This document shows positions 1 to 8,895 of a stretch of 64,000 nt of DNA, piece by piece. The position numbers and the translations under genes are program-made. A model generated the notes under the pieces. It was given only the letters and a program-made list of their open reading frames with translations, did no database searches and was not told the DNA's origin. Source of the stretch: Glycocaulis sp050485565 (lineage in GTDB: Bacteria; Pseudomonadota; Alphaproteobacteria; Caulobacterales; Maricaulaceae); assembly GCF_050485565.1 (NCBI RefSeq), contig NZ_JBJHBQ010000002.1:283861-347860 (forward strand), written 5' to 3'. Each line of letters begins with the position of its first letter. The first letter of the stretch is position 1.

Positions 1-240
1 AGCTTTATCGAGGTGGTCCGCAGCGAGGGCGCGGAGCCAGGCGGCGTCCATTTCGAGATGACCGGTCAGGACGTGACCGAGTGCGTGGGCGGGGCAGGGC
101 ATCTCTCCGAAGCTGACCTTTCCAGCCGCTACCACACCCATTGCGATCCGCGCCTGAATGCCGACCAAGCCCTTGAAATGGCATTCCAGATTGCCGATGC
201 GCTCAAACCTGCTGCGGCGATCCGCGAGGCGGCGGAATAG
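1..240 (+). CDS. Class II 3-deoxy-7-phosphoheptulonate (DAHP) synthase, C-terminal part
   Basis: This is the 3' end of a gene that begins before the window; the frame is open from base 1 and stops at 238-240, leaving 79 codons. The tail resembles the end of plant-type (class II) DAHP synthases: a GGVHFEMTG block, then a VTECVGG segment and a YHTHCDPRLN block. The enzyme condenses phosphoenolpyruvate with erythrose 4-phosphate in the first step of the shikimate pathway, in the cytoplasm. The GTG at base 13 is internal and is not a start. The call rests on these conserved C-terminal motifs; the metal- and substrate-binding N-terminal part is outside the window. Confidence 0.9.
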   Translation, partial: SFIEVVRSEGAEPGGVHFEMTGQDVTECVGGAGHLSEADLSSRYHTHCDPRLNADQALEMAFQIADALKPAAAIREAAE

Positions 241-362
241 AGGCGGGGTTGGTGAGGTTCGGTTTCTGGTAACCAAACCCTGAATTCACGTTGCCTTGGC
301 CTGCCACAGCACTAGTTTGACTCTTAGGTTTAGGGTCGTCTGTCGGGGCGGAGGGTCAAGAC

Positions 363-1415
363 ATGAAACTGAAACTCAAGGCACTGGCCGGCGCGGCCAT
401 GCTGGCTTTTGGTGTGGCGGCGGCCGAAGCGTGCACCCGCGTGGTCTATCTGGGGCCTGAAGGGCGCATCATCACGGCCCGCTCCATGGACTGGCGCACC
501 GATATTGGCAGCAATCTGTGGATCCTGCCGCGCGGTGTGGAGCGCAATGGCGAGACCGGCCCCAACACGTTGAGCTGGACCGCGCGCTATGGCAGCGTTG
601 TCGCCACCGCCTACGACATCGCCAGCGCGGACGGGCTTAACGAGGCGGGCCTTTCGGCCAATCTCTTATGGCTGGCGGAGTCTGAATATGCGCAATGGGA
701 TGGCACCGGCGCGCCCGGTCTCGCGATCTCGCTGTGGGCGCAATACATGCTCGATAATTTTGCCACCGTGGCCGAGGCCGTCGAGGACGCGCGGCGCGGG
801 GAATATGTGGTGGTCAGTGACGCCATGCCCGGCGAAGACCGGCTGGCGACGCTTCACCTTTCAATGTCGGATGCTACCGGCGATAGCGCGATTTTCGAGT
901 ATGTCGGCGGCGAGCTCATCATTCATCACAGCCGCGACTATCAGGTGATGACTAACTCGCCGACCTTCGACCGGCAATTGGCGCTGGCGGAGTACTGGAG
1001 CGAGGTGGGCGGCACCGTGATGCTGCCGGGCACCAATCGGGCCGCTGACAGGTTCGCCCGCGCCAGCTTCTACGTGACCGCCATTCCGCAGACCGAAGAC
1101 CAGCGCGATGCGACGGCGAGCATGTTTGGCGTGATCCGCAATGTGTCGGTTCCCTACGGGATCACGACCGAAGACCAGCCTAATATCTCGTCCACGCGCT
1201 GGCGCACCGTCGTCGATCACAAAGACCAGCTCTATTATTTTGAATCCGCCCTGTCGCCGAACGTGTTCTGGGTGGATCTCAAGGAAATAGATTTCTCCGA
1301 AGGGAGCGGGGCGAGAGCCTTGATGCTGGGACCAGATCAGGCCCGCACTTTCTCTGGCGAGGTGTCCGGCCAGTTTGAACCGGCCCCGGCCTTTGCTTTC
1401 CTCGGCCTGCACTAG
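363..1415 (+). CDS. Secreted choloylglycine hydrolase / penicillin V acylase family (Ntn-hydrolase)
   Basis: The 350-aa product starts with a signal peptide (basic MKLKLK, hydrophobic core, cleavage probably after Ala23). This would expose Cys24 as the N-terminal residue, the autocatalytically revealed nucleophile of linear-amide C-N hydrolases. The following CTRVVYLG and ARSMDW segments match the cysteine-arginine-aspartate arrangement of the choloylglycine-hydrolase family, and TNSPTFDRQL near residue 197 corresponds to the catalytic-Asn region. Family members cleave bile-salt, penicillin V or acyl-homoserine-lactone amides. The substrate cannot be told from sequence; an environmental alphaproteobacterium makes penicillin V/AHL-type acylase more likely than bile-salt hydrolase. 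The gene stands alone and is followed by a terminator hairpin. Confidence 0.85.
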   Translation: MKLKLKALAGAAMLAFGVAAAEACTRVVYLGPEGRIITARSMDWRTDIGSNLWILPRGVERNGETGPNTLSWTARYGSVVATAYDIASADGLNEAGLSANLLWLAESEYAQWDGTGAPGLAISLWAQYMLDNFATVAEAVEDARRGEYVVVSDAMPGEDRLATLHLSMSDATGDSAIFEYVGGELIIHHSRDYQVMTNSPTFDRQLALAEYWSEVGGTVMLPGTNRAADRFARASFYVTAIPQTEDQRDATASMFGVIRNVSVPYGITTEDQPNISSTRWRTVVDHKDQLYYFESALSPNVFWVDLKEIDFSEGSGARALMLGPDQARTFSGEVSGQFEPAPAFAFLGLH

Positions 1416-1442
1416 GGCCATTTGCGCCAATGCCTTCATCCG

Positions 1443-1478
1443 CCCGCAGCGTGGCATTGGCCGCTGCGGGCCATTTTT
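1443..1478 (+). terminator. Rho-independent terminator after the Ntn-hydrolase gene
   Basis: A perfect 9-bp stem, CCCGCAGCG (1443-1451) with CGCTGCGGG (1462-1470), encloses a 10-nt loop and is followed by CCA and a run of five T. It lies 28 bp after the stop codon of the upstream gene. Confidence 0.7.
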
Positions 1479-1597
1479 CCGTGTTCTGAGCATCGGACTT
1501 GACCCTGTCTGCGATTGCGTTAGTGCGGGCTTCCGTATGTGACGGTTTTGCGATTGTTTTGTAACAGCGCGAGCCGTCCGGGAACGGGGCAGGCGCT

Positions 1598-2938
1598 ATG
1601 CAGATCAGACCGGGACGATGGCTCACCGCCCTGGCGGGCTCATTTGTGATGTCTGCCACCGGCGGCGCGGCGCTGGCTGATGACGCATCGGCTCCGCAGG
1701 CTCACACGCCCGGTTTCGAGGTGAATTTCTCCGGCTCTGTCCGGGTGCGCTACGAGACGGTCAGCGCGCCCTTCCGGGCCGGGCTGGAGGGCTCTGACCA
1801 GTTCCTGTCCAGCCAGATATTCCTGCGCGCCGACGCCCGGATGGGCCAGGCAGCGGGCGTGGTGGAGCTGATCGACGCGCGCGGCGCGCTCGCCGATGAT
1901 GGCTCGATTGTCGCGACCAGCGCGGTCAATGCACTCGATATCTATCAGGCTTATCTTGATCTTCCGCTGGGCGAGCGGGTGAGCGTGCGCGCCGGGCGCT
2001 TCATCATGCCGATAGGCTCCAAGCGCCTTGCCGATGCCAGCTCGTTTTCCAACGTGCCGGACAATTTTGAAGGCGTGCAGCTGCATGTCTCTCCGGGCGA
2101 GAACTGGCAGCTTCTGGGCTTTGTCACCGCGCCGGTGGAGCGCCGCCCGTCCGATCAGGCGAGCCTGCGCCGCAATGCTCAAGGGTTTGATCGTGCCGAC
2201 TGGGACACGCGCTTCATGGGCGCGCATCTCACCCGCACCGGCCTGGCTGAGAACCTCAATGCGCAAGCCTATCTCTTCGTGCTGGACCGGGCCGATGGCA
2301 CGCGGCTTTACACGCCGGGCGCAAGGCTGTGGCGCGAGGCGGCACCCGGCCGGGCTGATTTTGAGGCCGAGCTGATCGGCCAGACAGGCCATGCCCTGAT
2401 TGGCGGCGTGCGCGAGGATGTGAGCGCGGCCAGCACGCATTTCGTGGCCGGTTACACGTTCGATACGCGCTGGACGCCGCGCCTCTCCTTCCAGACCGCC
2501 TGGGCCAGCGGCGATGATGTGGCAGGGGACGGGGAGTGGAACCGGTTCAACCCGCTGTTTGGCGGACGGGGCAGCGATTTCGGCCATACCGGCATTTTCG
2601 GCCCGCTATCGCGCCAGAACATGATTATCTCCGGCGCGCGCCTGCAGGTGCGCGAGGGACCGGTGAGGGCGCATCTGCTGGTGCAGGATGTGCGTCTGGC
2701 TTCGGGAACCGACCAGTGGGTGCGAGGGCGTCTGCGCGATGAAACAGGTGCCTCTGGCCGTCATGTGGGGCAGGTGGTGGATGCACGGGTGCAGTGGCGC
2801 GCCCTGCCAGAGCGCAGGCTTGATATCGAGTTTGGGACCGCGACGCTTATCAAGGGCCGGTTCGCGCGCGAGGCACCCGGCGCGCCCGATACCGCCAATC
2901 CGGTCTATGGCTATCTGGCGGTCTCGACGCGGTTCTAG
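1598..2938 (+). CDS. Alginate-export family outer-membrane porin (copy 1)
   Basis: A 446-aa protein with a signal peptide (hydrophobic stretch to about residue 28, cleavage near GGAALA/DD). It has alternating polar/aromatic strands typical of a beta-barrel and a C-terminal phenylalanine (YLAVSTRF), the usual BAM-recognition ending. The VRVRYETVSAPFRAG opening, the GRFIMPIGSKRL strand and the EWNRFNPLFGGRG segment agree with alginate-export/AlgE-like porins. Many proteins of this family act as general or sugar/aromatic-acid channels rather than alginate exporters, and no alginate genes are nearby. A paralogue of the same length follows directly (3034-4338), sharing RVRYE, EGSDQ, DNFEGV/NNFEGV and the WNRFNP-FGG block. 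ATG at 1598 is preceded by a GGGGCAGG purine run. Confidence 0.8.
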   Translation: MQIRPGRWLTALAGSFVMSATGGAALADDASAPQAHTPGFEVNFSGSVRVRYETVSAPFRAGLEGSDQFLSSQIFLRADARMGQAAGVVELIDARGALADDGSIVATSAVNALDIYQAYLDLPLGERVSVRAGRFIMPIGSKRLADASSFSNVPDNFEGVQLHVSPGENWQLLGFVTAPVERRPSDQASLRRNAQGFDRADWDTRFMGAHLTRTGLAENLNAQAYLFVLDRADGTRLYTPGARLWREAAPGRADFEAELIGQTGHALIGGVREDVSAASTHFVAGYTFDTRWTPRLSFQTAWASGDDVAGDGEWNRFNPLFGGRGSDFGHTGIFGPLSRQNMIISGARLQVREGPVRAHLLVQDVRLASGTDQWVRGRLRDETGASGRHVGQVVDARVQWRALPERRLDIEFGTATLIKGRFAREAPGAPDTANPVYGYLAVSTRF

Positions 2939-3033
2939 GGTCTGCATTCGCGCCTTGCGCAACATGGTTAAGTGTAAAGTCAACTTTCTGGCGTGTATTG
3001 GCACCCGATTTGTTCCTCTTTTCCGGGTGTTCC

Positions 3034-4338
3034 ATGAAACGTTTTCTTGTTGCCGGCCTTTCCGGCCTGATGATGACTGTATCCGCTCCGGCGATGGCCG
3101 CGGCGTCTGATGAAGGCGTTTCGCCCTTCACGCTCAAAGGCTCGGCACGTATCCGCTATGAATCGCTGAGCGATCTGTTCCGCGCGGGCAGTGAGGGCTC
3201 TGACCAGATGCTCTCCAGCCGGGTGCGTATTCACGGCGAGTATGATGCGGGGCGCGTCGTCTTCGGCGGCGAGTTTCTCGATGCCCGCGCCTGGCTGACC
3301 GATAGCGGTTCGGTCATTCCCAATGGCGCGGTGAACGCTGCCGAGCTTTTACAGGCTTATGTGCGCATTCCCCTGGAGGGCGGCACGATCCAGGCCGGCC
3401 GCTTCGTGATGAATGTCGGTTCGGGCCGTCTGGCGACCGAGCAGGGCTTCCGCAACTCGCCGAACAATTTCGAGGGCGTGCGCGCGCGCTTCTCGCCGGC
3501 GGAAAACTGGGCGGCAGACGTGTTCTATACCGCGCCGGTGCGTATCCGCCCCGGTGACCGCAATGCGCTGGAAAACAACACCGCGCAGATCGACCATGCC
3601 GAATGGGGTACGCGCTTCTGGGGTGTGCATCTCACGCGCACGGGCCTTCCCAATAATCTGCGCCTTGAAGCCTATCTGTTCGGCCTGAACGAGGAGAACG
3701 GCGCGGACCTGCTCACTCCGGGCCTGCGCCTGACCCGTCCGCGCGCGGCTGGTCAGTATGATTTCGATCTGGAGATCATGGGCCAGACGGGCGACCAGCC
3801 TGTGGGCGGCACCACGCTGGATGTCCGCGCCTGGTCGGCCCACGCCGCCGCCGGCTACACCTTCGATGCAGCGTGGAGCCCGCGCCTGTCCGCGCAGCTC
3901 GTCTACGCCACTGGCGATGACAATCCGGCAGATGCGCGCTGGAACCGGTTCAACCCGATGTTTGGCGGCCGCCGGGGCGATTTCGGCACGACGGGACTGT
4001 CCTTCACCCATTTCCGCGAAAACCTGATCGCGTTCGGCCCGCGCCTCGATCTGCGTGATGGTCCGGCGGCGATTGTGGTCCAGGTGCAGGAATCGCGTCT
4101 GGCGTCGGATACCGACCGCTGGCGTGTCGCGGGCCTGCGCGATACGACCGGCCAGTCTGGCAGCCGTATCGGTACGCTGGCTGAAGTGCGTGGCACCTAT
4201 TGGCTGAAGCCTGACCGCCTGCAGCTCGAAGCCGGTACGATGGTACTGTTCCGCGGCGAGTTTGCCCGCACCGCGCCCGGTGCTGCTGCCAGCTCTGACC
4301 CGGTCTATGGTTATGTGATGCTGAGCGCGCCGTTCTAA
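3034..4338 (+). CDS. Alginate-export family outer-membrane porin (copy 2)
   Basis: A 434-aa paralogue of the preceding porin. I chose ATG 3034 rather than an in-frame ATG at 2998 because it begins a clean signal peptide (MKRFLVAGLSGL, cleavage near PAMAA). The mature part has the same order of blocks as copy 1 (RIRYESL, EGSDQMLSSR, QAGRFVMNVG, NNFEGVRARF, RWNRFNPMFGG) and also ends in Phe (VMLSAPF). It is therefore a beta-barrel porin. The 95-bp gap between copies shows no terminator, so the two could be co-transcribed; a strong terminator follows this copy. The transported solute is unknown. Confidence 0.8.
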   Translation: MKRFLVAGLSGLMMTVSAPAMAAASDEGVSPFTLKGSARIRYESLSDLFRAGSEGSDQMLSSRVRIHGEYDAGRVVFGGEFLDARAWLTDSGSVIPNGAVNAAELLQAYVRIPLEGGTIQAGRFVMNVGSGRLATEQGFRNSPNNFEGVRARFSPAENWAADVFYTAPVRIRPGDRNALENNTAQIDHAEWGTRFWGVHLTRTGLPNNLRLEAYLFGLNEENGADLLTPGLRLTRPRAAGQYDFDLEIMGQTGDQPVGGTTLDVRAWSAHAAAGYTFDAAWSPRLSAQLVYATGDDNPADARWNRFNPMFGGRRGDFGTTGLSFTHFRENLIAFGPRLDLRDGPAAIVVQVQESRLASDTDRWRVAGLRDTTGQSGSRIGTLAEVRGTYWLKPDRLQLEAGTMVLFRGEFARTAPGAAASSDPVYGYVMLSAPF

Positions 4339-4363
4339 GCTGGCTTTTCAGACGTGCGTTTGA

Positions 4364-4398
4364 AGGACCCCGTCCCGGTCAGGACGGGGTCCTTTTTC
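4364..4398 (+). terminator. Strong Rho-independent terminator after the tandem porins
   Basis: A perfect 12-bp stem (AGGACCCCGTCC at 4364-4375 with its complement at 4382-4393), a 6-nt loop and a T-run at 4393-4397. It terminates plus-strand transcription just before the convergent PepSY gene. The minus-strand side has no T-tract. Confidence 0.92.
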
Positions 4399-4400
4399 GT

Positions 4401-5732
4401 TCAGGGCTTGCGCTGTAACCGCTTGCGCCTTCGGGTGAAGGACAGCCCCGTCAGGGCGAGTGCTATCAGCGCAGTGATAACTGCCATCATCAGCATGTCG
4501 CGCACATCGCGGCCCAGCGGGTTGGCGAATTGCCATTTGTGCAGCTGGTCAAAGCTGCGGCCCTCCAGCGCCGCAATCGGGCCGGCTTGCCCCGCCTGCG
4601 CGAGCAGGCCATCGACCGGATCTGCGAATACCGGCCCGCCTTGTGTTTCCACGCGCCAGACCGGCAGGCGCTTGCTGGCAAAGCCGTAATCGCCATCGAA
4701 GCGGGTCTGTAGGGTGGCCACGCTGTCTGATGGCGCGCCCGCAAGGCTGAGCGCGCGGGCGGCATCGTCCAGGGGCAGGGCTGCACCGCTACCGGCGAAA
4801 TAGCGCGCTTCACGGCCCTCTGCAGCGCGCCAGAGCGCGCCTTCAGTGTCCGCCGTGGCGGCCAGATGGGTAAAGCGCCCCTGCGGCACCTCAACAAGGC
4901 TGGCGGGTGCAAACATAGCCGCTTCGGGACGTTCAGCGGCAAACAGCGATGAGTTCACCCAGGCATGGAAAAGCCCCGATACAGGAAAGGCGAGAGCGGG
5001 CAGGGCCAGTGCCAGCCCGGCATAGCGGTGCCAGCGGCGCAGCCCCTTGCCCTTTGCGGTGAACGTAAGGCTGATACCTGCCAGCACCGTGCTGATGAAG
5101 ATCAGGGTGAGCACGGTAATGACCAGCAGGCGCAAGGGCTCGACGGGTTTGAGGAAGGAGAGCGTGTGCGCGTTCTGGAAGATGCGCAGCATCACCCGGC
5201 GCGGCGCGTTGGTGACGGCGGCCAGCCGGTCTGATCCGGTATCGACATAGATTGTCAGCCGGTCTGACGTGTCGAACATCACCGCTGTAACCGGCAGGAG
5301 CCGGTTGATGGCCGGATAATCCACGCTGAAGGCTGTGATCTCCTCTACCCGCACGATATCGGCATCTGGCAGGGCGGCGTAGTGGCGGGCCAAAGTGATA
5401 GCGTGCTCGCGCGCCGCCTCTGGTGCCGGTCCACCGGTGACGCCATCAAGGGCGAGGCGCGGCGTTTGGGCATCGGTCCGCACCGACCAGTAGGTGCCAT
5501 TGTCCGATGGGGCCAGCCGGACATGGCGCGCAGTTTCGGGCATGGCGGGGAGGGTGGAGGGGGCCGAAGCCCCCTCCGTTTCGATCTCCAGCGCGGGCGG
5601 CATCTGGATCGCGGCGCGCGGCGCGGTCCAGCTCATTATGGGATGCAGGAAGCCTGAAAGCCCCCACATCACCACAGCGAGAACCGCCAGTTGTGGCCCT
5701 GTCCGGTGAAGCCGCCGGATGTCGATCCTCAT
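4401..5732 (-). CDS. PepSY-associated transmembrane protein (iron-regulated membrane protein type)
   Basis: A 443-aa inner-membrane protein. It has an N-terminal TM helix (about 14-32), a periplasmic PepSY-like region, a TM pair near 200-225 and 238-256, a second periplasmic domain, and a final TM near residues 412-432 followed by a basic tail (RRRKRLQRK). This matches the PepSY_TM/PiuB architecture, whose genes usually sit beside siderophore or metal TonB receptors. Some family members act as ferric-siderophore reductases, but no function is proved for this type. Its ATG overlaps the TGA of the TonB receptor by 4 bp, so the two are probably translationally coupled. Confidence 0.78.
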   Translation of the reverse strand: MRIDIRRLHRTGPQLAVLAVVMWGLSGFLHPIMSWTAPRAAIQMPPALEIETEGASAPSTLPAMPETARHVRLAPSDNGTYWSVRTDAQTPRLALDGVTGGPAPEAAREHAITLARHYAALPDADIVRVEEITAFSVDYPAINRLLPVTAVMFDTSDRLTIYVDTGSDRLAAVTNAPRRVMLRIFQNAHTLSFLKPVEPLRLLVITVLTLIFISTVLAGISLTFTAKGKGLRRWHRYAGLALALPALAFPVSGLFHAWVNSSLFAAERPEAAMFAPASLVEVPQGRFTHLAATADTEGALWRAAEGREARYFAGSGAALPLDDAARALSLAGAPSDSVATLQTRFDGDYGFASKRLPVWRVETQGGPVFADPVDGLLAQAGQAGPIAALEGRSFDQLHKWQFANPLGRDVRDMLMMAVITALIALALTGLSFTRRRKRLQRKP

Positions 5733-7786
5733 TGCCCGCCCCCGATGGCGAGCGTCACGCCCGCATAGACGGCGCGGGTTTCGCCGGGAGTGAAGCGGGC
5801 AGGGTTGGCCGTCGCGGCATTGGCGACCGTACCGACCGCCGAGACATAAGCCTCGTCAGTCAGATTGCGGCCCTCGACATAGAAGCCGAGGCGGTCATTT
5901 ACGTCATAGCGGGCCGAAAGGCCGACCAGCGTGTAACCGGGGAATTTTTCCGAGTTCATGTAGTCGGTGAAACCGTCCCCGCTCTGCCAGGTAAGGCTGG
6001 GCGCGATCTCGAACGGCCCGAAGCCGTAGCGCAGCTCGGCCACCAGACGGTGACGGCCCACGCCCGGCAGGCGGTTATCGCCATAGGTCGTATCGCCGTC
6101 GAAGCGGAAATCGCCATAGGTGTAGGCAAGACGTGTGCGCCATGCGCCGCTGGTGCCTTCATGCAGCAGGGCTTCAGCGCCGAGTTCGAAGCCGGTACGC
6201 ACCGTGTCATCGGCGTTGAAGATCGCGGCTGGAATGCCGGGTACGACCGTGAAGGCGGTGAACTCGTTATCCAGATGGATGCGGTAGAGCGCCGCTTCAA
6301 AGCGGACGCGCTCGTAAGACCCGCGCAGGCCGATCTCATAGCTGGTACCTTCCATCGCTCTGATGGGGGTAAAGCCGCTCACACCGCCCTGTGTCAGGTC
6401 AGAGAAGGTGGGAGGTTCAAAGATCTGGCTGATATTGGCAAAGCCGATCAGCGCGTCATCGAAGCGGTAGAGCGCGCCGATGCGGGCCGTCAGGCTGGAG
6501 AAGCTGACATCCCCGCCTGCCGCCGGGTTGATCCGGTCATCCACCTCGCGCCGCGTTGAATTGTTTACCAGGCCTGCGAGCAGGTCGAAGCGCTCCGTCA
6601 CGCCAAGGCGCACATCGAGGAAGGCGTTGGCGCCGGTACCCTTCTGCTGGGCGTCGCCGATCTGGAACCCGGCCGTGCCGCCATTATTCAGGAACACCCT
6701 CGCGTCGGTTTCACCGTGCCGCAGATCGCCGCCCAGCGTGAACTCCACCGGCAGGCCGGCCAGCTCGGTTTCCTGGCTCCAGCGGGCAAACAGGCGGTAA
6801 TCTTCCATGTCCTGATCGACGATCACCGGAACCGGGTGCCAGAGCGTGCGCGTGGTTGCGCTGCCGCCAACGGAGAAGCGGCCCATACCTGTATCAAAAT
6901 GGGACACTGTCCAGCCGCGCCAGGCATTCATGTCGCGGCCATAGCGCTGGGCGATGGCTGCAGGGTCCTGCTGGCGTGGATCGGCGCGCAGCTGGGCGAG
7001 CGTCAGATTGCCCGACATCTCCTGATTGATATCGCTGCCGAGCAGGCCAAAGCGCGTTTCCACCTGATCGTTCCAGCGCCAGCCGAGATCGGCATAGATG
7101 CGGCCATTGGATTGGTTCGCGTTGGGGCGGACGCCGTCCTGACGCTGCCAGGTGCCGGCGAGGGCATAGTCCAGATTGCCGTGCGTGCCGCTGGCGCGGC
7201 CAAGGGTGCGCGTCGTGCCGAACGAGCCGGCTTCGGCGCGGATGCCCGACTGATTGTTCAGCGAGGCGGCGCTAAGCCCCTCAATCTCGATGGAGCCGCC
7301 CAGCATGGTGGAGCCGGTGCGGAAACCGTTGGCGCCGCGATTGACCGCCATGTGGGAAACGAAAAGTGGATCAAGCTCCTGATAATCGCCAAACCCGTCC
7401 GCGTTGTTGATCGGTACACCGTTGAAGAGCAGCTCCACACCGCGCAGGTGCATGTTGTTGGCAAGGCCGGAACCGCGCACCGACAGGCGCGAGTCCTCGC
7501 CGAATTTGGGCTGGGCCACCACACCGGCGGTAAAGGCCAGCGTGTCTGCAAAGCCAATCGCGTAGCGCGTGGCGAAGCTTTCTGCATCGATGATGGAGAT
7601 ATTGCCGGGCTGGCGGGCGGCCTCGGCTGCCGCCTCTTCAGCGGGCGCGGACAGGCGATAGCCGGTGACGACAACGCGGTCCTGAATCTCGCCGGCTTCG
7701 GCGATATCGGCGAGGGCAGGGGCAGACAGGCCGGCAGCGGCCAGCAGAACGAACCCGGCAGTGCGGGCAAGGTATTGGGTTTTCAT
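5729..7786 (-). CDS. TonB-dependent outer-membrane receptor
   Basis: A 685-aa protein with signal peptide (cleavage near PALA/DI). The TonB-box-like DRVVVTGYR lies at about 36-44 and is followed by a plug domain (ISIIDAESFATRYA, RLSVRGSGLANN, LLFNGVPINNADGFGD, VNRGANGFRTGSTMLGG) and a 22-strand-type barrel. FecA/FpvA-like plug features suggest uptake of a metal chelate across the outer membrane, powered by TonB-ExbBD. The ligand is not determinable. It is the middle gene of a minus-strand operon with a DUF2946 protein upstream (66-bp gap) and the PepSY membrane protein downstream (4-bp overlap). I saw no convincing Fur box in the upstream region. Confidence 0.93.
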   Translation of the reverse strand: MKTQYLARTAGFVLLAAAGLSAPALADIAEAGEIQDRVVVTGYRLSAPAEEAAAEAARQPGNISIIDAESFATRYAIGFADTLAFTAGVVAQPKFGEDSRLSVRGSGLANNMHLRGVELLFNGVPINNADGFGDYQELDPLFVSHMAVNRGANGFRTGSTMLGGSIEIEGLSAASLNNQSGIRAEAGSFGTTRTLGRASGTHGNLDYALAGTWQRQDGVRPNANQSNGRIYADLGWRWNDQVETRFGLLGSDINQEMSGNLTLAQLRADPRQQDPAAIAQRYGRDMNAWRGWTVSHFDTGMGRFSVGGSATTRTLWHPVPVIVDQDMEDYRLFARWSQETELAGLPVEFTLGGDLRHGETDARVFLNNGGTAGFQIGDAQQKGTGANAFLDVRLGVTERFDLLAGLVNNSTRREVDDRINPAAGGDVSFSSLTARIGALYRFDDALIGFANISQIFEPPTFSDLTQGGVSGFTPIRAMEGTSYEIGLRGSYERVRFEAALYRIHLDNEFTAFTVVPGIPAAIFNADDTVRTGFELGAEALLHEGTSGAWRTRLAYTYGDFRFDGDTTYGDNRLPGVGRHRLVAELRYGFGPFEIAPSLTWQSGDGFTDYMNSEKFPGYTLVGLSARYDVNDRLGFYVEGRNLTDEAYVSAVGTVANAATANPARFTPGETRAVYAGVTLAIGGGQ

Positions 7787-7852
7787 GGGATGGTCCCGAA
7801 CGCAGATGCTTAAACGAGGCCCGCAGCCCCGTTCAGCGTCATGCCGAAGGGA

Positions 7853-8272
7853 TCAGGCCGTTTGGAGGTCTGTCAGGCTGCTCAAGGGTGGTCCGCGCTG
7901 GCCGGGCAGGGCGATATGCCCGGATGCGGGCATGGCCGCCCCTGGCGCATACAGGCGATGCAGCGGCAGGGCGTGATGTTGCCAGGCCGGGCTGTCGGGC
8001 ATGAGCGCAATGGCGGCAAGGCCCGCAAAGGCGCACGGCGCTTCGGGAGTGATGGGGTCAGCGCTATCGGTCGATACGGCGTTGCCGCCGGCGTCGAGAA
8101 CCAGCTCTCGCATGCCCTCGCCGGTACAGATGACCAGGGTGAACTGCCCGTCAGCGCCTGCCTGCGGCATCCAGCCCGATGGCACCAGGCCGCTCATGCA
8201 CGCCGCGACAAGCGCGAGCGTGGCCATGATCTGGCGCAGGCCGGAAAGCCGGGAGGAGCGGGCGTTCAACAT
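7853..8272 (-). CDS. DUF2946-like small secreted/membrane protein
   Basis: A 139-aa protein with an N-terminal hydrophobic segment (about residues 15-32) that could be a signal peptide or anchor. The FTLVICTGEGM block and a later APCAFAGLAA segment match the layout of DUF2946 proteins (CTxxG, then a CxFC-like site); here the second cysteine of the usual pair is replaced by Ala. DUF2946 genes commonly lie next to TonB receptors and copper-related genes, and this one precedes a TonB receptor. A metal-related role in the periplasm is inferred; the biochemical role is unknown. It is the first gene of the operon. Confidence 0.6.
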   Translation of the reverse strand: MLNARSSRLSGLRQIMATLALVAACMSGLVPSGWMPQAGADGQFTLVICTGEGMRELVLDAGGNAVSTDSADPITPEAPCAFAGLAAIALMPDSPAWQHHALPLHRLYAPGAAMPASGHIALPGQRGPPLSSLTDLQTA

Positions 8273-8340
8273 GGGGGCTTTGCTAATGAGGGTTTAGTGC
8301 GCGAGCAACATGACGAAGCTGCGGCGAAACGCGCAAACAA

Positions 8341-8370
8341 AAACGCCGCCGGTTGCCCGGCGGCGTTTTC
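8341..8370 (-). terminator. Rho-independent terminator of the HU gene
   Basis: A perfect 13-bp stem (AAAACGCCGCCGG / CCGGCGGCGTTTT) with a TTGC loop. Read on the minus strand the stem runs into TTTTTGTTT. It lies 50 bp after the HU stop codon and before the DUF2946 operon. Confidence 0.9.
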
Positions 8371-8419
8371 TTGAAGGGGTTATGTCCCGTCCGTCAGAGG
8401 GCGGGACACAAGAATTCCC

Positions 8420-8686
8420 TTAGATGTCCTTCAGGGCAGACGCCGGGCGGAACGCCAGCGAGGTCTTGGCCTTGGAGGTCATTTTTTCGCCCGTACGCGG
8501 GTTGCGGACTTCACGCGCTTCGCGGTGCTTGGCGTGGAAAGTGCCGAAACCGGCGAGCTGAACCGTGTCGCCTTTCTTGGCCGAAGCAACGATGGAATCG
8601 ACAAACGTGTCGATGGCGTCGCCAGCTTGGGCGCGGGTGATGCCAGCTTTGTCGGAGATGGCTTTGGCGAGTTCTGCTTTGTTCAT
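8420..8686 (-). CDS. hup: HU family DNA-binding protein
   Basis: At 88 aa it has typical HU length. The N-terminal dimerisation helices (MNKAELAKAI...) are followed by the GFGTF saddle signature at 46-50 and the DNA-intercalating arm RNPRTGE (61-67) carrying the conserved proline. HU bends and compacts DNA as a homo- or heterodimer in the nucleoid. It is monocistronic, with its own terminator downstream. The minus-strand start is preceded by a GGGGGGAAC purine run. Confidence 0.96.
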   Translation of the reverse strand: MNKAELAKAISDKAGITRAQAGDAIDTFVDSIVASAKKGDTVQLAGFGTFHAKHREAREVRNPRTGEKMTSKAKTSLAFRPASALKDI

Positions 8687-8895
8687 GAGGGTTCCCCCCG
8701 GTTGTTTGACGCCTCGCCAGCCGCAAGCGGCAGGGTTGGCCGTTCATTGGACGGATGAATCAATCGCGATTCTCATAAGGCATAGCAAGGAAATACAGGG
8801 GAGTCGGCAGGTTTTACGCAGACATCTGCCATTGATCCGATCCATATGGTAAACAAAAGCTTGAAATCTGGCCCGGTGTTTGCGTTACGGAAAGC

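Noticed and set aside
6716..7813. A 365-codon plus-strand open frame opposite the TonB receptor
   Set aside because: Antisense shadow of a clear TonB receptor; the other long frame at 5507-6559 is rejected for the same reason.
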